DNA of 64,000 nucleotides from Petrimonas sp. (GTDB lineage Bacteria; Bacteroidota; Bacteroidia; Bacteroidales; Dysgonomonadaceae): NCBI GenBank assembly GCA_012839475.1, contig DUNG01000007.1, positions 62,001 to 126,000 of the forward strand, read 5' to 3'. Shown piece by piece: positions 8,122 to 16,578 of this stretch (position 1 is its first letter; each line of letters starts with the position of its first letter). The notes under the pieces were generated by a model. It saw only the letters and a program-made list of their open reading frames with translations, ran no database searches and was not told where the DNA came from. The position numbers and the translations under genes were made by a program.

Positions 8122-8139
8122 GCGAGTTCCCAAACTCGC
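8122..8139. repeat. Short palindrome after the HEPN gene
   Basis: GCGAGTT-ccca-AACTCGC forms a perfect 7-bp hairpin 24 bp after the HEPN stop codon. It has no T-tract, so it is more likely a small repetitive palindromic element or an mRNA 3'-stabilising hairpin than a classical terminator. Confidence 0.4.
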
Positions 8140-8296
8140 GTGTAAGGAAAATGCCTTCATTCTTGTGTTTTTAAGATACGATAATATCATGTTGCTACAT
8201 GATGATGCCAAAATCCCCGACCTTGATTGGCAGGGATTAAACGGATGTCAAACAACGTGGGTATCAACGCGACGGCTATATGGCGGGATAAAAAAC

Positions 8297-8330
8297 AAAA
8301 AACGGCAGGATAACCCTCCACCGTTTTTTT
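8297..8330 (+). terminator. Rho-independent terminator-like hairpin
   Basis: AAAAAACGG pairs with CCGTTTTTT across a 15-nt loop, and the right arm runs into a T-tract. The stem is A/T-rich with a three-base G/C core, so it could act in both directions. It lies in the otherwise gene-free stretch 8099-8493, in which I see no supported CDS. Confidence 0.5.
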
Positions 8331-8493
8331 AGTGCTTAACCAATCAATGGCGTTCGCTCATTGTTGGAATACTGCAAATAAATAATTGTTCGAGATCGTG
8401 GCAAGATGAGCCTTTTAATCATGAAAACGAAACGATTCTTACCTAAATACTTGCTTTTTTCCAGTCAAGTGATTGGTAATCAATGTTAATTTG

Positions 8494-8564
8494 TTGTCTT
8501 ACTAGGATTCGAACCTAGACAAACAGGACCAGAATCTGTTGTGCTACCATTACACCATAAGACA
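8494..8564 (-). tRNA. tRNA-Gln (anticodon CTG)
   Basis: On the minus strand the 71-nt sequence starts TGTCTTA and ends TAAGACA plus a discriminator A, forming a 7-bp acceptor stem. The D-arm (GGTGTAATGGTAGCAC), the anticodon loop TTCTGGT and the T-arm GGTTCGAATCC are all present. The anticodon is CTG, giving Gln. The last anticodon-stem pair appears to be an A-C mismatch. CCA is not encoded, as is usual in Bacteroidetes. Confidence 0.93.
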
Positions 8565-8769
8565 GTTTGAAAATACAAAGTTACTAAAAGTCGACAAATA
8601 AAAAAATATTAAGGCCATGTTTTTCCCATTTCGAGTTCGAGAAAGGGTACTAATTCGCTTAGGAAGGGCTAACCACGTTTAGGGTGTTCACACGTTTTAA
8701 AAATTTACTCGTTCACGAAACCACCCCTGAATGCACTTTCATTGTACCATGAAGGCAGGTTGTCAGCGT

Positions 8770-11700
8770 TTAACCATAGAAAATTCCCTTGTCTGGAATA
8801 AAGGTTCTGTCGCGGTAGTGATCGAGTAGACGGGCGTAGAGGGGGTGTTCCCGGAGGATGGCCCCGTTGCCCACGAGGAAAAGCTGTTGACGTGCCCTTG
8901 TGATGGCCACGTTCAGCTTCCGGTCGACTGTCCCTTCTCGGTTCATGGCGCAGAGGTAATGCATCTGCTCCGCTCTATTCACGCAGAAAGATACCAGGAT
9001 AATATCGCGCTGGCTTCCCTGGAAGCGCTCCACCGTTTCGACCATCACCTTTTCGGCCTCTGAGAACCCGCTTTGAAACAATTTCTGTTTGATAAGGGCC
9101 ACCTGGTTGCGGTAGGGGGCGATGATGCCGACCGAGGTGGCGTTGAATGAAACGCCATTGGCGAGGTATACCTCGCGGAGGGCGTGCAGGAGGTCGGCTA
9201 CCAGTTGCGCTTCGGTCTCGTTGATCTTGGTCAAATGAGTGGGGCGAAGGATTTTCTCGGTGGAGATAAAGGCGGTGCGTTCCTTGGCAACGAGTTCTTG
9301 CAGGGGATGATTTGTCGGGGCCGTTAGTGCCCATTTTTCCGATTGCCACTCGTTGGCCGGGGAGAGGCCTTTCGGGTAGAAATGTTCGGCCGGGAAAGCC
9401 GCGATCTCCTCGTGCATCCTTCCCTGCCGTGTGAGTTGCACGTAGGCATGCTCCCATCCATTATCGATACATTGACGCATTAACCGCTCGAACATCGAGT
9501 CGCGGCAATCCAGAATCCCCGTTTCACTTATCAGTGACTCCTCTATCTTGGAGTCCACAGGATCCTGCAGCACGATGGTGGCCAGCTGGTGGTGATCACC
9601 AATCATCACGAACCGATCGAACCGCGGCAGCAACCCGATGATCTGCGGCTCAAGCACCTGCGATGCCTCATCGATGATGGCTACATTAAAATGTTTGAGC
9701 TGAAACAGCTCCAATCGCCCGTTGATCGAGGCGATGGTGGAGACGAAAATACGGGTTCGGGCTATTTCATGCAGTAGTTCCTCCCGGTTTGTCGCCCTTT
9801 CCGCTATCCGCTGCAGTAGCTGTTCGCGGAAGGGTGGGGCGCAACCGAGTTCACTACCGACCCGGATGTAGGTGTCGCATTCCCCATCTTCACACCCCAA
9901 CGCCGAGTGAATCGCTTCGCACAACTCGTCCACGGCGCGGTTCGTGTAGGCCAGCACCATGATGTTGGTTCCGGGTTGCACATGGTAGGACTCAATCAGC
10001 CTCCGTGCGAAGATCGAGGTTTTCCCTGTACCGGGTGGCCCGACGATAAGGAAGTAGTCGGGGCTATTCAGGGCTTGCCGGATGATTGGCTCTGGGTAGT
10101 CCGATACATGTAGGGTAGGGGGCAACCCCTCCTTGACGGAATCCGGGTGGGGCGGCTTTCCAATGGTTGCATAAAAGGGTGGGGAAGTCTTTGTGGCATT
10201 ACCCGTTCTTGGAGCTGTCAAACCCAAAAGCAACTCCTTTTTCTGCTTGGGTGCTCCCAAAAACGAGTAAAGACCCTTGTACATGACGGTGGTCGACGAG
10301 TCGAGGGTATCATGTTCGATGGCCCATAAGCGGTTCTCCTTGAAGTAGCGCCGGTTCTTCTGTTTGTATCGGAAGCGCACCACCACTTCGTTTGGTGTGA
10401 TACGGGCGATGCTCCCCTTCAACACCTGTCGGTTCAATACCGTGTCTCGCTCGTCTTCACGGGGAAAGACGATACAGATATCCCCCACGCGGAAGTTCAC
10501 AAGAGCGGTTTGGTTTGAATTGGTCGCCTCTTCAGCCGCCTCTTCGGATGTTCCTTTACCTTTCCTTTCGAATTTTTCTTTACCTGTTATGGTGTTGATT
10601 GTTTTATCGACTGCCGGGCTTGGAGCAAATTGGATAACCATATCGTTCCCCGAATCATCAATCGCAACGATAGCAAGGTCGAACAGTACATCCAGCGCCT
10701 CGACCCGTTCTTCGAATCGGCTATTCCACAGGGAGGCGACCCCCGTCGGCGTTTCCCGGTCGATATCCCCTATTTTTTGGTGGTAGAGTTCCCTCGATAT
10801 GAACCGGGTGTACCTATAGAAGTACTCCTTCTCCAGTTCGCTACAGTCGTCTAATCTCCCTTTTATCGCTTTGACCTTGTTGATAAAGAAGGTAGGCAAC
10901 TTATCTTCCCCATCAATAGAGGCGAACAGCGCGTTGAACAGCGACTCTACCGCACGGTTGTCGCCGTTGATAACTTCCTTCTCGTTGGTCACGATTTGGT
11001 TGCGAAGGTTCAGGATCAACTGTTCAAGCTGCTCTCTCTCCGCGGCGACCCGTAGGTTTTCGCCCGGTCGGTTCCCGGCCGAGTAGAGGATAGAAGCGTC
11101 CACCTCATTCGCGTTGCCGATGACGCTTTTCATCATCAACCGGTAGACGGCGGTCTGCACCTCATGGTTGAGGGCGAGTTTACTTCTATCGTATGATGGG
11201 AAGGGGAGCCGACCCGATTTCAACTCCACGATGGTAGTTTTCTCGCTTGGGATTGCCTTGCCTTCTGCTGATTCCTTTTCCTCTTTGAATACCGGGTCCC
11301 CGGTGAAATCCTTTTCCCTTGTAGCCTCCCGATATCTGATTGCCCCGGGCTGTAACAGGTCAAGACGCCCCTGGAAACCATATTTTTCACTGAAGAACGA
11401 TGGCTCCAGGGTACAGCGGTGCACGTCGATCCCCCGCCGCGGGAAATCGTCCCGAATCACCCGGCGGATATTCTCGAACTGCTGTTTCGCCTTCCGCATG
11501 AACTCCCTGAAGTCGTTATCCCTCCGTATATCTTCGCAGCTGGCATATTCAAACGGGGACTGCTTGAACGACTGTTGGAAAACCGTGTTAAAGGAGACCT
11601 CGTTCGGGTTATCGGCAAAGACCAACTCGTCTAAAAAGTAGTTCGAGAGGTTACCCAGCAATAGGTAAGAGCGGTTTTCCATCTCCTCGAACTTGTTGCG

Positions 11701-12099
11701 GAAGTAGTGGATGGGTGATACGAAGTAGTCTTGAAAGCACTCCGCAATGGCTGAGGCGTCGATCAGGTAGTCGGGTTCCAGGATGAAGAACGACGGGACG
11801 ATATACCCCCCTTCATCCACCCGGCACTCCACGAGGTTAATCCGCTCCCCCTCCTTGAATCGCTCCACCGAGGTGTTGAACACGCCGTTAACCGATGGAA
11901 CGCCATACTTCACGGTGATTAGCCCGACGGGAGGGGCGGTCGGTTCGCGGGGCAGGATTTGGTCCGGTTCGCTGGGCAGGATTTGGGTCGGTTTGCTGGG
12001 CAGGATTTGGGTCGGTTCGCAGAGCAGGAGCCGGTGTGTCTCGTCTTTCGAGACGAGGCGAACCCGAATGATGTCGATGAAAGCTCCCGGTGAATGCAT
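8770..12099 (-). CDS. Dna2-like protein: PD-(D/E)XK nuclease plus superfamily 1 helicase
   Basis: About 1,110 residues. Numbered on the 1,128-residue ORF, residues 260-340 carry a RecB/Cas4-type nuclease site: Asp in GRLDLL, VELKSG with the E-x-K pair, and QTAVY (QxxxY). A long linker follows. From about residue 690 there is a DNA2/NAM7-type SF1 helicase: Walker A GPPGTGKTS, IIDEASQ (Walker B), MIGDHHQL, VETVERFQGSQRD and LNVAITRAR. This order is that of Dna2, but the FeS-cluster cysteines are not visible. It probably processes DNA ends or acts in defence. I chose the ATG at 12099 over 12156 because a good promoter lies between them. An N-terminal octapeptide repeat (about residues 49-73) is unusual. 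Confidence 0.85.
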   Translation of the reverse strand: MHSPGAFIDIIRVRLVSKDETHRLLLCEPTQILPSKPTQILPSEPDQILPREPTAPPVGLITVKYGVPSVNGVFNTSVERFKEGERINLVECRVDEGGYIVPSFFILEPDYLIDASAIAECFQDYFVSPIHYFRNKFEEMENRSYLLLGNLSNYFLDELVFADNPNEVSFNTVFQQSFKQSPFEYASCEDIRRDNDFREFMRKAKQQFENIRRVIRDDFPRRGIDVHRCTLEPSFFSEKYGFQGRLDLLQPGAIRYREATREKDFTGDPVFKEEKESAEGKAIPSEKTTIVELKSGRLPFPSYDRSKLALNHEVQTAVYRLMMKSVIGNANEVDASILYSAGNRPGENLRVAAEREQLEQLILNLRNQIVTNEKEVINGDNRAVESLFNALFASIDGEDKLPTFFINKVKAIKGRLDDCSELEKEYFYRYTRFISRELYHQKIGDIDRETPTGVASLWNSRFEERVEALDVLFDLAIVAIDDSGNDMVIQFAPSPAVDKTINTITGKEKFERKGKGTSEEAAEEATNSNQTALVNFRVGDICIVFPREDERDTVLNRQVLKGSIARITPNEVVVRFRYKQKNRRYFKENRLWAIEHDTLDSSTTVMYKGLYSFLGAPKQKKELLLGLTAPRTGNATKTSPPFYATIGKPPHPDSVKEGLPPTLHVSDYPEPIIRQALNSPDYFLIVGPPGTGKTSIFARRLIESYHVQPGTNIMVLAYTNRAVDELCEAIHSALGCEDGECDTYIRVGSELGCAPPFREQLLQRIAERATNREELLHEIARTRIFVSTIASINGRLELFQLKHFNVAIIDEASQVLEPQIIGLLPRFDRFVMIGDHHQLATIVLQDPVDSKIEESLISETGILDCRDSMFERLMRQCIDNGWEHAYVQLTRQGRMHEEIAAFPAEHFYPKGLSPANEWQSEKWALTAPTNHPLQELVAKERTAFISTEKILRPTHLTKINETEAQLVADLLHALREVYLANGVSFNATSVGIIAPYRNQVALIKQKLFQSGFSEAEKVMVETVERFQGSQRDIILVSFCVNRAEQMHYLCAMNREGTVDRKLNVAITRARQQLFLVGNGAILREHPLYARLLDHYRDRTFIPDKGIFYG
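11945..12018 (-). repeat. Three tandem 24-bp repeats inside the nuclease-helicase gene
   Basis: The repeats encode TQILPSKP, TQILPSEP and DQILPREP, three in-frame octapeptides in the N-terminal linker. Because the unit length is a multiple of three, copy-number change would not alter the frame. The repeat is proline-rich and likely disordered. Boundaries are approximate to a few bases. Confidence 0.75.
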
Positions 12100-12102
12100 G
12101 TT

Positions 12103-12133
12103 CAAAAGTACAGGAAAAAATGGCTTTTCACAA
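12103..12133 (-). promoter_or_regulatory. Promoter inside the annotated N-terminus of the nuclease-helicase ORF
   Basis: On the minus strand, TTG (12133-12131), a 20-bp spacer and TACTTTTG (12110-12103) match the Bacteroidetes promoter. The -7 box ends only 3 bp before the ATG at 12099, so transcription would start at or just past that codon, giving a leaderless or nearly leaderless mRNA. This argues against the upstream start at 12156. Confidence 0.5.
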
Positions 12134-12286
12134 GCGCAAGGGAGAAAATCAGGCACCTCATGATTTTTTCAGGAGAGCTAACCATCCCTACATTCCATTT
12201 AATTAACTTTTATTAGTGCAGCACTTCCGTTACTTTCGCGTCTTAAATACAGTTCATGTAAAACTCGACAAAAACTACATTGTTTT

Positions 12287-14743
12287 ATGGTTAGAATACA
12301 AAAGGTGTTGCTGCTGCTATGCTTTACGCTGTGTAGTATCGTTTTGCAGGTAACCGCGCAAAACTACACCGTTAGCGGATTCATCAAGGATAAAGAGACG
12401 GGTGAGCCGCTTATCGCGAGTACGTTGTACGAGGAGAACAGTTCAAAGGGAACCGCCGCCAACAACTACGGCTTCTACTCCCTGACGATTCCCGGGGGCG
12501 ATGTTTCGTTGACTTATTCTTACATCGGTTATCAGCCTGAACACCGAAAGTTTCATTTACACGGGGATACGGTGATTCATATCGCGTTAACCATGCATAA
12601 TGTGTTGGATGAAGTGACGGTGGTGGGGTATCGTTCCGAACTGGGCGTGAAAGGTTCGCAAATGAGCGCGATAGAGGTGCCCGTCAGTCAGATAAAGAAT
12701 ATTCCCACCCTCTTTGGAGAGAACGATATTATCAAAGCCATTCAGTTACTGCCCGGGGTGCAATCGGGTACCGAAGGCTCGGCAGGCTTGTACGTGCGGG
12801 GTGGGGGGCTCGATGAAAACTTGTTACTGCTGGACGGCGTGCCGTTGTACAACGTGAATCACATGTTCGGCTTCTTCTCGGTATTTAATAGCGATGCGCT
12901 TAAAAATGTCACGTTGTATAAAGGAAGTTTCCCCGCTCGATTTGGTGGACGACTCTCTTCCGTGGTGGATGTGCGCATGAAAGACGGTGATGATAAAAAA
13001 ATTAAGGGAACGGCGAGCATAGGGGTTATCTCTTCCAAAATTCAACTGGAGGGACCCATTATCAAAGAGAAAACGACGTTTAATATTTCGGCAAGACGAA
13101 CCTATATTGATCTGTTGATGCAGCCGCTTATCAAGGCCTATTCAAAACAGGAAAATAAGGCAAATAGAGTGACGGCGGGTTATTATTTCTACGACCTGAA
13201 TGCCAAGTTCACGCATACTATTTCGGACAGGGATAAACTCTACTTGAGCGCGTACATGGGCGATGATGCCATATACGCCAAAATAAAGACGAAAGAGAGG
13301 TATAGCGAAACGTACGAGGAGCATAACTGGTTAAAGATGAATTGGGGATGGGGTAACCTGATCACCTCGTTGCGATGGAATCACCTTGTCAACCCGAAAC
13401 TTTTCATGAACAGCACGGCCTCGTTTACCCGTTACCGCTCCGACTTGAAACTGGGTTCGGAAATAAAGGAGTCGAACAAGGGCGTGGAGCCCGTCCACGT
13501 GAATACCCAAGAGGTGTCCATGTTGTATGATTCGGGCATTTATGACTGGACGCTTCGTACCGATTTCGACTATACGCCCAGCCCGTCGCACGATATAAAG
13601 TTCGGGACCAATTACACCTACCACACTTTTTCGCCCGATGTCTCTTCTTTCAAGCAAAATGTTTCGGATGACGCTTCGCTCGATATTGATACGGTAATCG
13701 GGAGTCCTAAGGTGTACGCGCATGAAACCATGAGTTATATCGAAGACAATATCTCGTTGGGTAAAATGTTTAAGCTGAACGCGGGATTGCACTTCTCCTC
13801 GTTTCACGTGCAAAATAGGAACTATTACTCGTTGCAACCGCGGGTGGGCTTGCGCGTGTTGATCCACGACAACTTGTCGGCGAAAGCGGGGTACGCCTAT
13901 ATGCACCAGTATATCCACATGTTGTCGAACAACTCCGTGAGCCTGCCCACAGACCTGTGGGTTCCCGTTACCAAGAACATCCTCCCGATGAGTTCGCATC
14001 AATATTCTGCCGGCCTCTTTTACGCGCTGCACGATATCGCCGATTTCTCCATCGAAGGATATTACAAAACAATGGATAACCTGTTGGAGTATAAAGATGG
14101 GGCCTCGTTCATGGGTGCGTCGACCGATTGGGAAGGAAAGGTGAGTATGGGGCGGGGGATCGCTTACGGGGTGGAGTTTTTGGCACAGCGTTCATTCGGA
14201 AAGACTACCGGATGGGTGGGGTACACGTGGGCTCATGCGAATAGAATATTCGATAAGCCGGGACATATCATCAATAATGGCGAGCCATTCCCTGCCAAGT
14301 ACGACCGTCGGCACGATATCAGCCTGACGGTGTCACACAAGTTTTCGGAACGGTTCGATATTTCCGGTTCATGGGTGTTCAGCACGGGTAACACGGCGAC
14401 TTTCGGTTACCGGGAATATCAAGTTTTAATACCCCCCAATTACCAGAATGACTACGCTCCCGGTAGCGTGGTTCACGTGGAAAGCAGGAACAACTACCGC
14501 TTCAACAACTACCATCGCCTGGATTTGGGTGTGAACTTTCACAAAATCACGAAACGGGGCAACAAGCGAACGTGGAACATCAGCATCTATAACGTGTATA
14601 ATCAATTAAATCCCTTTTTCGTCTATCCCTCGTCTGAAACACACTACGATGAAAAGTCCGGGTCGTACGTCTCTAAGTCGTGCCTCATGCAGGCTTCGTT
14701 GTTTCCTATCATTCCATCGGTCAGTTATTCCATTCAATTTTAA
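12287..14743 (+). CDS. TonB-dependent receptor with carboxypeptidase-like N-terminal domain
   Basis: An 818-residue outer-membrane transporter. It has a signal peptide (LLLLCFTLCSIVLQVTAQ), then a carboxypeptidase-D regulatory-like domain (YTVSGFIKDKETGEPLIAST to about residue 110). The plug domain has IKAIQLLPGVQSGTEG and LYVRGGGLDENLLLLDGVP. A 22-strand-type barrel runs to the C-terminal SVSYSIQF, which ends in Phe. It is followed 58 bp later by a DUF4249 lipoprotein. This pairing is a recurrent Bacteroidetes uptake module distinct from SusCD. The substrate is unknown; no TonB-box sensor domain for sigma/anti-sigma control is seen. Confidence 0.92.
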   Translation: MVRIQKVLLLLCFTLCSIVLQVTAQNYTVSGFIKDKETGEPLIASTLYEENSSKGTAANNYGFYSLTIPGGDVSLTYSYIGYQPEHRKFHLHGDTVIHIALTMHNVLDEVTVVGYRSELGVKGSQMSAIEVPVSQIKNIPTLFGENDIIKAIQLLPGVQSGTEGSAGLYVRGGGLDENLLLLDGVPLYNVNHMFGFFSVFNSDALKNVTLYKGSFPARFGGRLSSVVDVRMKDGDDKKIKGTASIGVISSKIQLEGPIIKEKTTFNISARRTYIDLLMQPLIKAYSKQENKANRVTAGYYFYDLNAKFTHTISDRDKLYLSAYMGDDAIYAKIKTKERYSETYEEHNWLKMNWGWGNLITSLRWNHLVNPKLFMNSTASFTRYRSDLKLGSEIKESNKGVEPVHVNTQEVSMLYDSGIYDWTLRTDFDYTPSPSHDIKFGTNYTYHTFSPDVSSFKQNVSDDASLDIDTVIGSPKVYAHETMSYIEDNISLGKMFKLNAGLHFSSFHVQNRNYYSLQPRVGLRVLIHDNLSAKAGYAYMHQYIHMLSNNSVSLPTDLWVPVTKNILPMSSHQYSAGLFYALHDIADFSIEGYYKTMDNLLEYKDGASFMGASTDWEGKVSMGRGIAYGVEFLAQRSFGKTTGWVGYTWAHANRIFDKPGHIINNGEPFPAKYDRRHDISLTVSHKFSERFDISGSWVFSTGNTATFGYREYQVLIPPNYQNDYAPGSVVHVESRNNYRFNNYHRLDLGVNFHKITKRGNKRTWNISIYNVYNQLNPFFVYPSSETHYDEKSGSYVSKSCLMQASLFPIIPSVSYSIQF

Positions 14744-14801
14744 TCAGCAAGTGATATGAAAGGTTCCATACACTTAACAAACAATAAAATAAAATAATCG
14801 T

Positions 14802-15848
14802 ATGAAAAAATATAACCCTATATATATCGCACTTTTGTTGGCATCGCTGTTTCTTTTCACGGCGTGCGAAAAAGAGATTGAATTTAAAGGGGAGCAAAAG
14901 GCACCGTTTTTGGTGCTGAACGGATTTATCGCGGCCGACTCGGCAGTAAGCGTTCATTTGAGTCAAAGCAAGTTTATCTTGAGCGATAAGCCTGGTTTTG
15001 AAGAGGCAGAAGGTGCGCAAGTGGAGCTGTACGTGAACGGCACAGCACGTGAAAAGCTCGTTTACGCGGGCAATGGTGTGTACCGGGGGACGTATCGCCC
15101 GCGAGTGAAAGATGTAATCGAGATCAAAGCTTCGGCGAACGGATTTGAATCGATCGAGGCGAAAACCCAGGTTCCCGACTATCCCCTGCTGGAGCTCGCG
15201 GATTCGTCCCTGGTTTATACGGAGGAGAATCCCCTGTCGTTAGGTGGGGAACCCGGTACCGATTTTGGTTATAAGTTGCTGCATCAGCACAACATCATTT
15301 CCGTCAACGTGAAAGATAGGGCAGACACAGAGGATTATTACTTTGTACGTGCCAATATCAACCGCTACTTGCCTTCCACCGGGACGTATCAATATATGGT
15401 GAACGTGGATTTGAAAGAGGTGATGAAAGCCAACGTGAACCTGGGGGAAGGCTTTGTTTACGAGATGCTGGAAGAGGATCCGGATGGTACGTTGAGGGCG
15501 TTACGTAATGTTTTTGCTGATACGTTCGTGAACGGTAAAGATGTCGGCATGGAGTTCCAATTTTTGAGCTATATCGCGGCCGTGAAGTACCAGGATGGTG
15601 AAAAAATCATGTCGCCCTATTCAGGCGAGGAAGAGGAGTATGAGATATCCGTTTCGGCCATGTCGGGCGACTATTACCGCTTTCTCGTTTCGTCGTTGAT
15701 GGCCGATTACCAGAGCGAAAATCTGTTTTCCGAACTGGTTCGGGTGACGAGTAACGTGAAGAACGGGGCGGGTATTTTAGGCGCGTACAGCACCTCTAAA
15801 TTCACCTACAGGTTTAAACTGCGATACCTGGACTCCGCTCACTTTTGA
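14802..15848 (+). CDS. DUF4249 lipoprotein, partner of the TonB-dependent receptor
   Basis: A 348-residue predicted lipoprotein. The N-terminus (IALLLASLFLFTACEKE) is a lipobox with Cys at residue 21 or so. The following region (PFLVLNGFIAADSAVSVHLS and a beta-sandwich-like NGFESIEAKTQVPDYP) fits DUF4249, whose genes usually sit just downstream of a TonB-dependent receptor with a carboxypeptidase-like plug extension. It likely sits on the outer membrane as an accessory binding protein. It is co-directional with the receptor and probably in the same operon. Confidence 0.88.
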   Translation: MKKYNPIYIALLLASLFLFTACEKEIEFKGEQKAPFLVLNGFIAADSAVSVHLSQSKFILSDKPGFEEAEGAQVELYVNGTAREKLVYAGNGVYRGTYRPRVKDVIEIKASANGFESIEAKTQVPDYPLLELADSSLVYTEENPLSLGGEPGTDFGYKLLHQHNIISVNVKDRADTEDYYFVRANINRYLPSTGTYQYMVNVDLKEVMKANVNLGEGFVYEMLEEDPDGTLRALRNVFADTFVNGKDVGMEFQFLSYIAAVKYQDGEKIMSPYSGEEEEYEISVSAMSGDYYRFLVSSLMADYQSENLFSELVRVTSNVKNGAGILGAYSTSKFTYRFKLRYLDSAHF

Positions 15849-15902
15849 TGCCGATATAGTTCTTGGTGTATAAATTAATTTCTGATTTTCATTGCAAGAG
15901 TT

Positions 15903-16045
15903 GCAAGATACATCGTTTATTTTTTATATTTGATGAAGAAGCCTATGCTTTTTACACCGGACAGGTGATTTTGGATGCTCGCAAAAGTGGAAACATGACA
16001 CAAAAAGAGCTTGCCGAAAAGTTAGGTGTGGACAAATCGTATGTG
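15903..16045 (+). pseudogene. Truncated XRE-family helix-turn-helix (HigA-like) fragment
   Basis: The plus frame encodes about 40 residues that match an antitoxin-type HTH, with ARKSGNMTQKELAEKLGVDK followed by SYV. At the point where the HTH should continue with SRIENG-like residues the frame changes to unrelated sequence. Both the N-terminus and the rest of the domain are missing. A TATATTTG -7-like box lies just upstream (about 15922-15930). The ORF-track frame 15863-16165 extends into unrelated sequence and should not be read as an intact gene. Confidence 0.65.
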
Positions 16046-16505
16046 GTTTCGGTGTTGGGATGTGGTCGTTTGCTTCTTTACCGGTGTCGGTTTCAGTCTC
16101 ATGATTGTCATCGATTTTCCTTTCCGTCAATCGCGGTGTTTTGGTGGAGTCGGTTTGCACGATGATGATGCGTTCTTCCTCCCTCTCTTCTTGGCCGATG
16201 GCCTCCGCGATTGTCGTCGATTTTTGGCTTCGAATGCCCGTTTGTCGGTTTGTAGATTCGCTTGGTGAGGATTTTTTCTTTTCGTCCATCGTGCTTTTTA
16301 GGATGGCATTCTCTTCGATTACCCTTCCGCCACGCAAGTAGCGAGCGGTGTAGTAGGGTTCGGTCGATTTGGAGATAATCACGCCGCTGACGGTAGACGC
16401 GTGAATGAAATCGAATTCCCCGTTGGGCTTCACATCGGTTACGATACCCCCGTGTCCCACGCGCCCATCGTATGTTTGTTCTTCAAAAAAGACTGAGCTA
16501 CTCAC
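16046..16505 (-). pseudogene. Truncated NlpC/P60 cell-wall peptidase fragment
   Basis: From a GTG at 16505 the minus frame begins SSSVFFEEQTYDGRVGHGG, which is the second half of an NlpC/P60 domain, with the catalytic His in VGHGGIV and FIHASTVSGV. The first half with the catalytic Cys is absent. After about residue 60 the chain becomes low-complexity (KKKSSPSEST and similar), then runs antisense over the HTH fragment. It therefore appears truncated at both ends and is unlikely to be active. Confidence 0.65.
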
Positions 16506-16578
16506 GGATTATGCCGATACCGAAAAATAGCGTAAATTTGTGGATGATAATGGATGGTCGTTCAGTTGATGAAGAAGT

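Noticed and set aside
8111-8332. 73-aa ORF after the HEPN gene
   Set aside because: It runs through a palindrome and ends in the terminator hairpin; no motif or promoter.
11945-12018. 24-bp repeats considered as a CRISPR array
   Set aside because: Repeats are contiguous with no spacers and are in frame within a coding region.
8494-12156. tRNA-Gln and adjacent helicase as an integrated element with att sites
   Set aside because: No integrase and no direct repeat of the tRNA 3' end was found within the window.
13331-14032. 233-aa minus-strand ORF antisense to the TonB receptor
   Set aside because: Entirely inside the receptor gene; no motif; His/Arg/Val-rich shadow.
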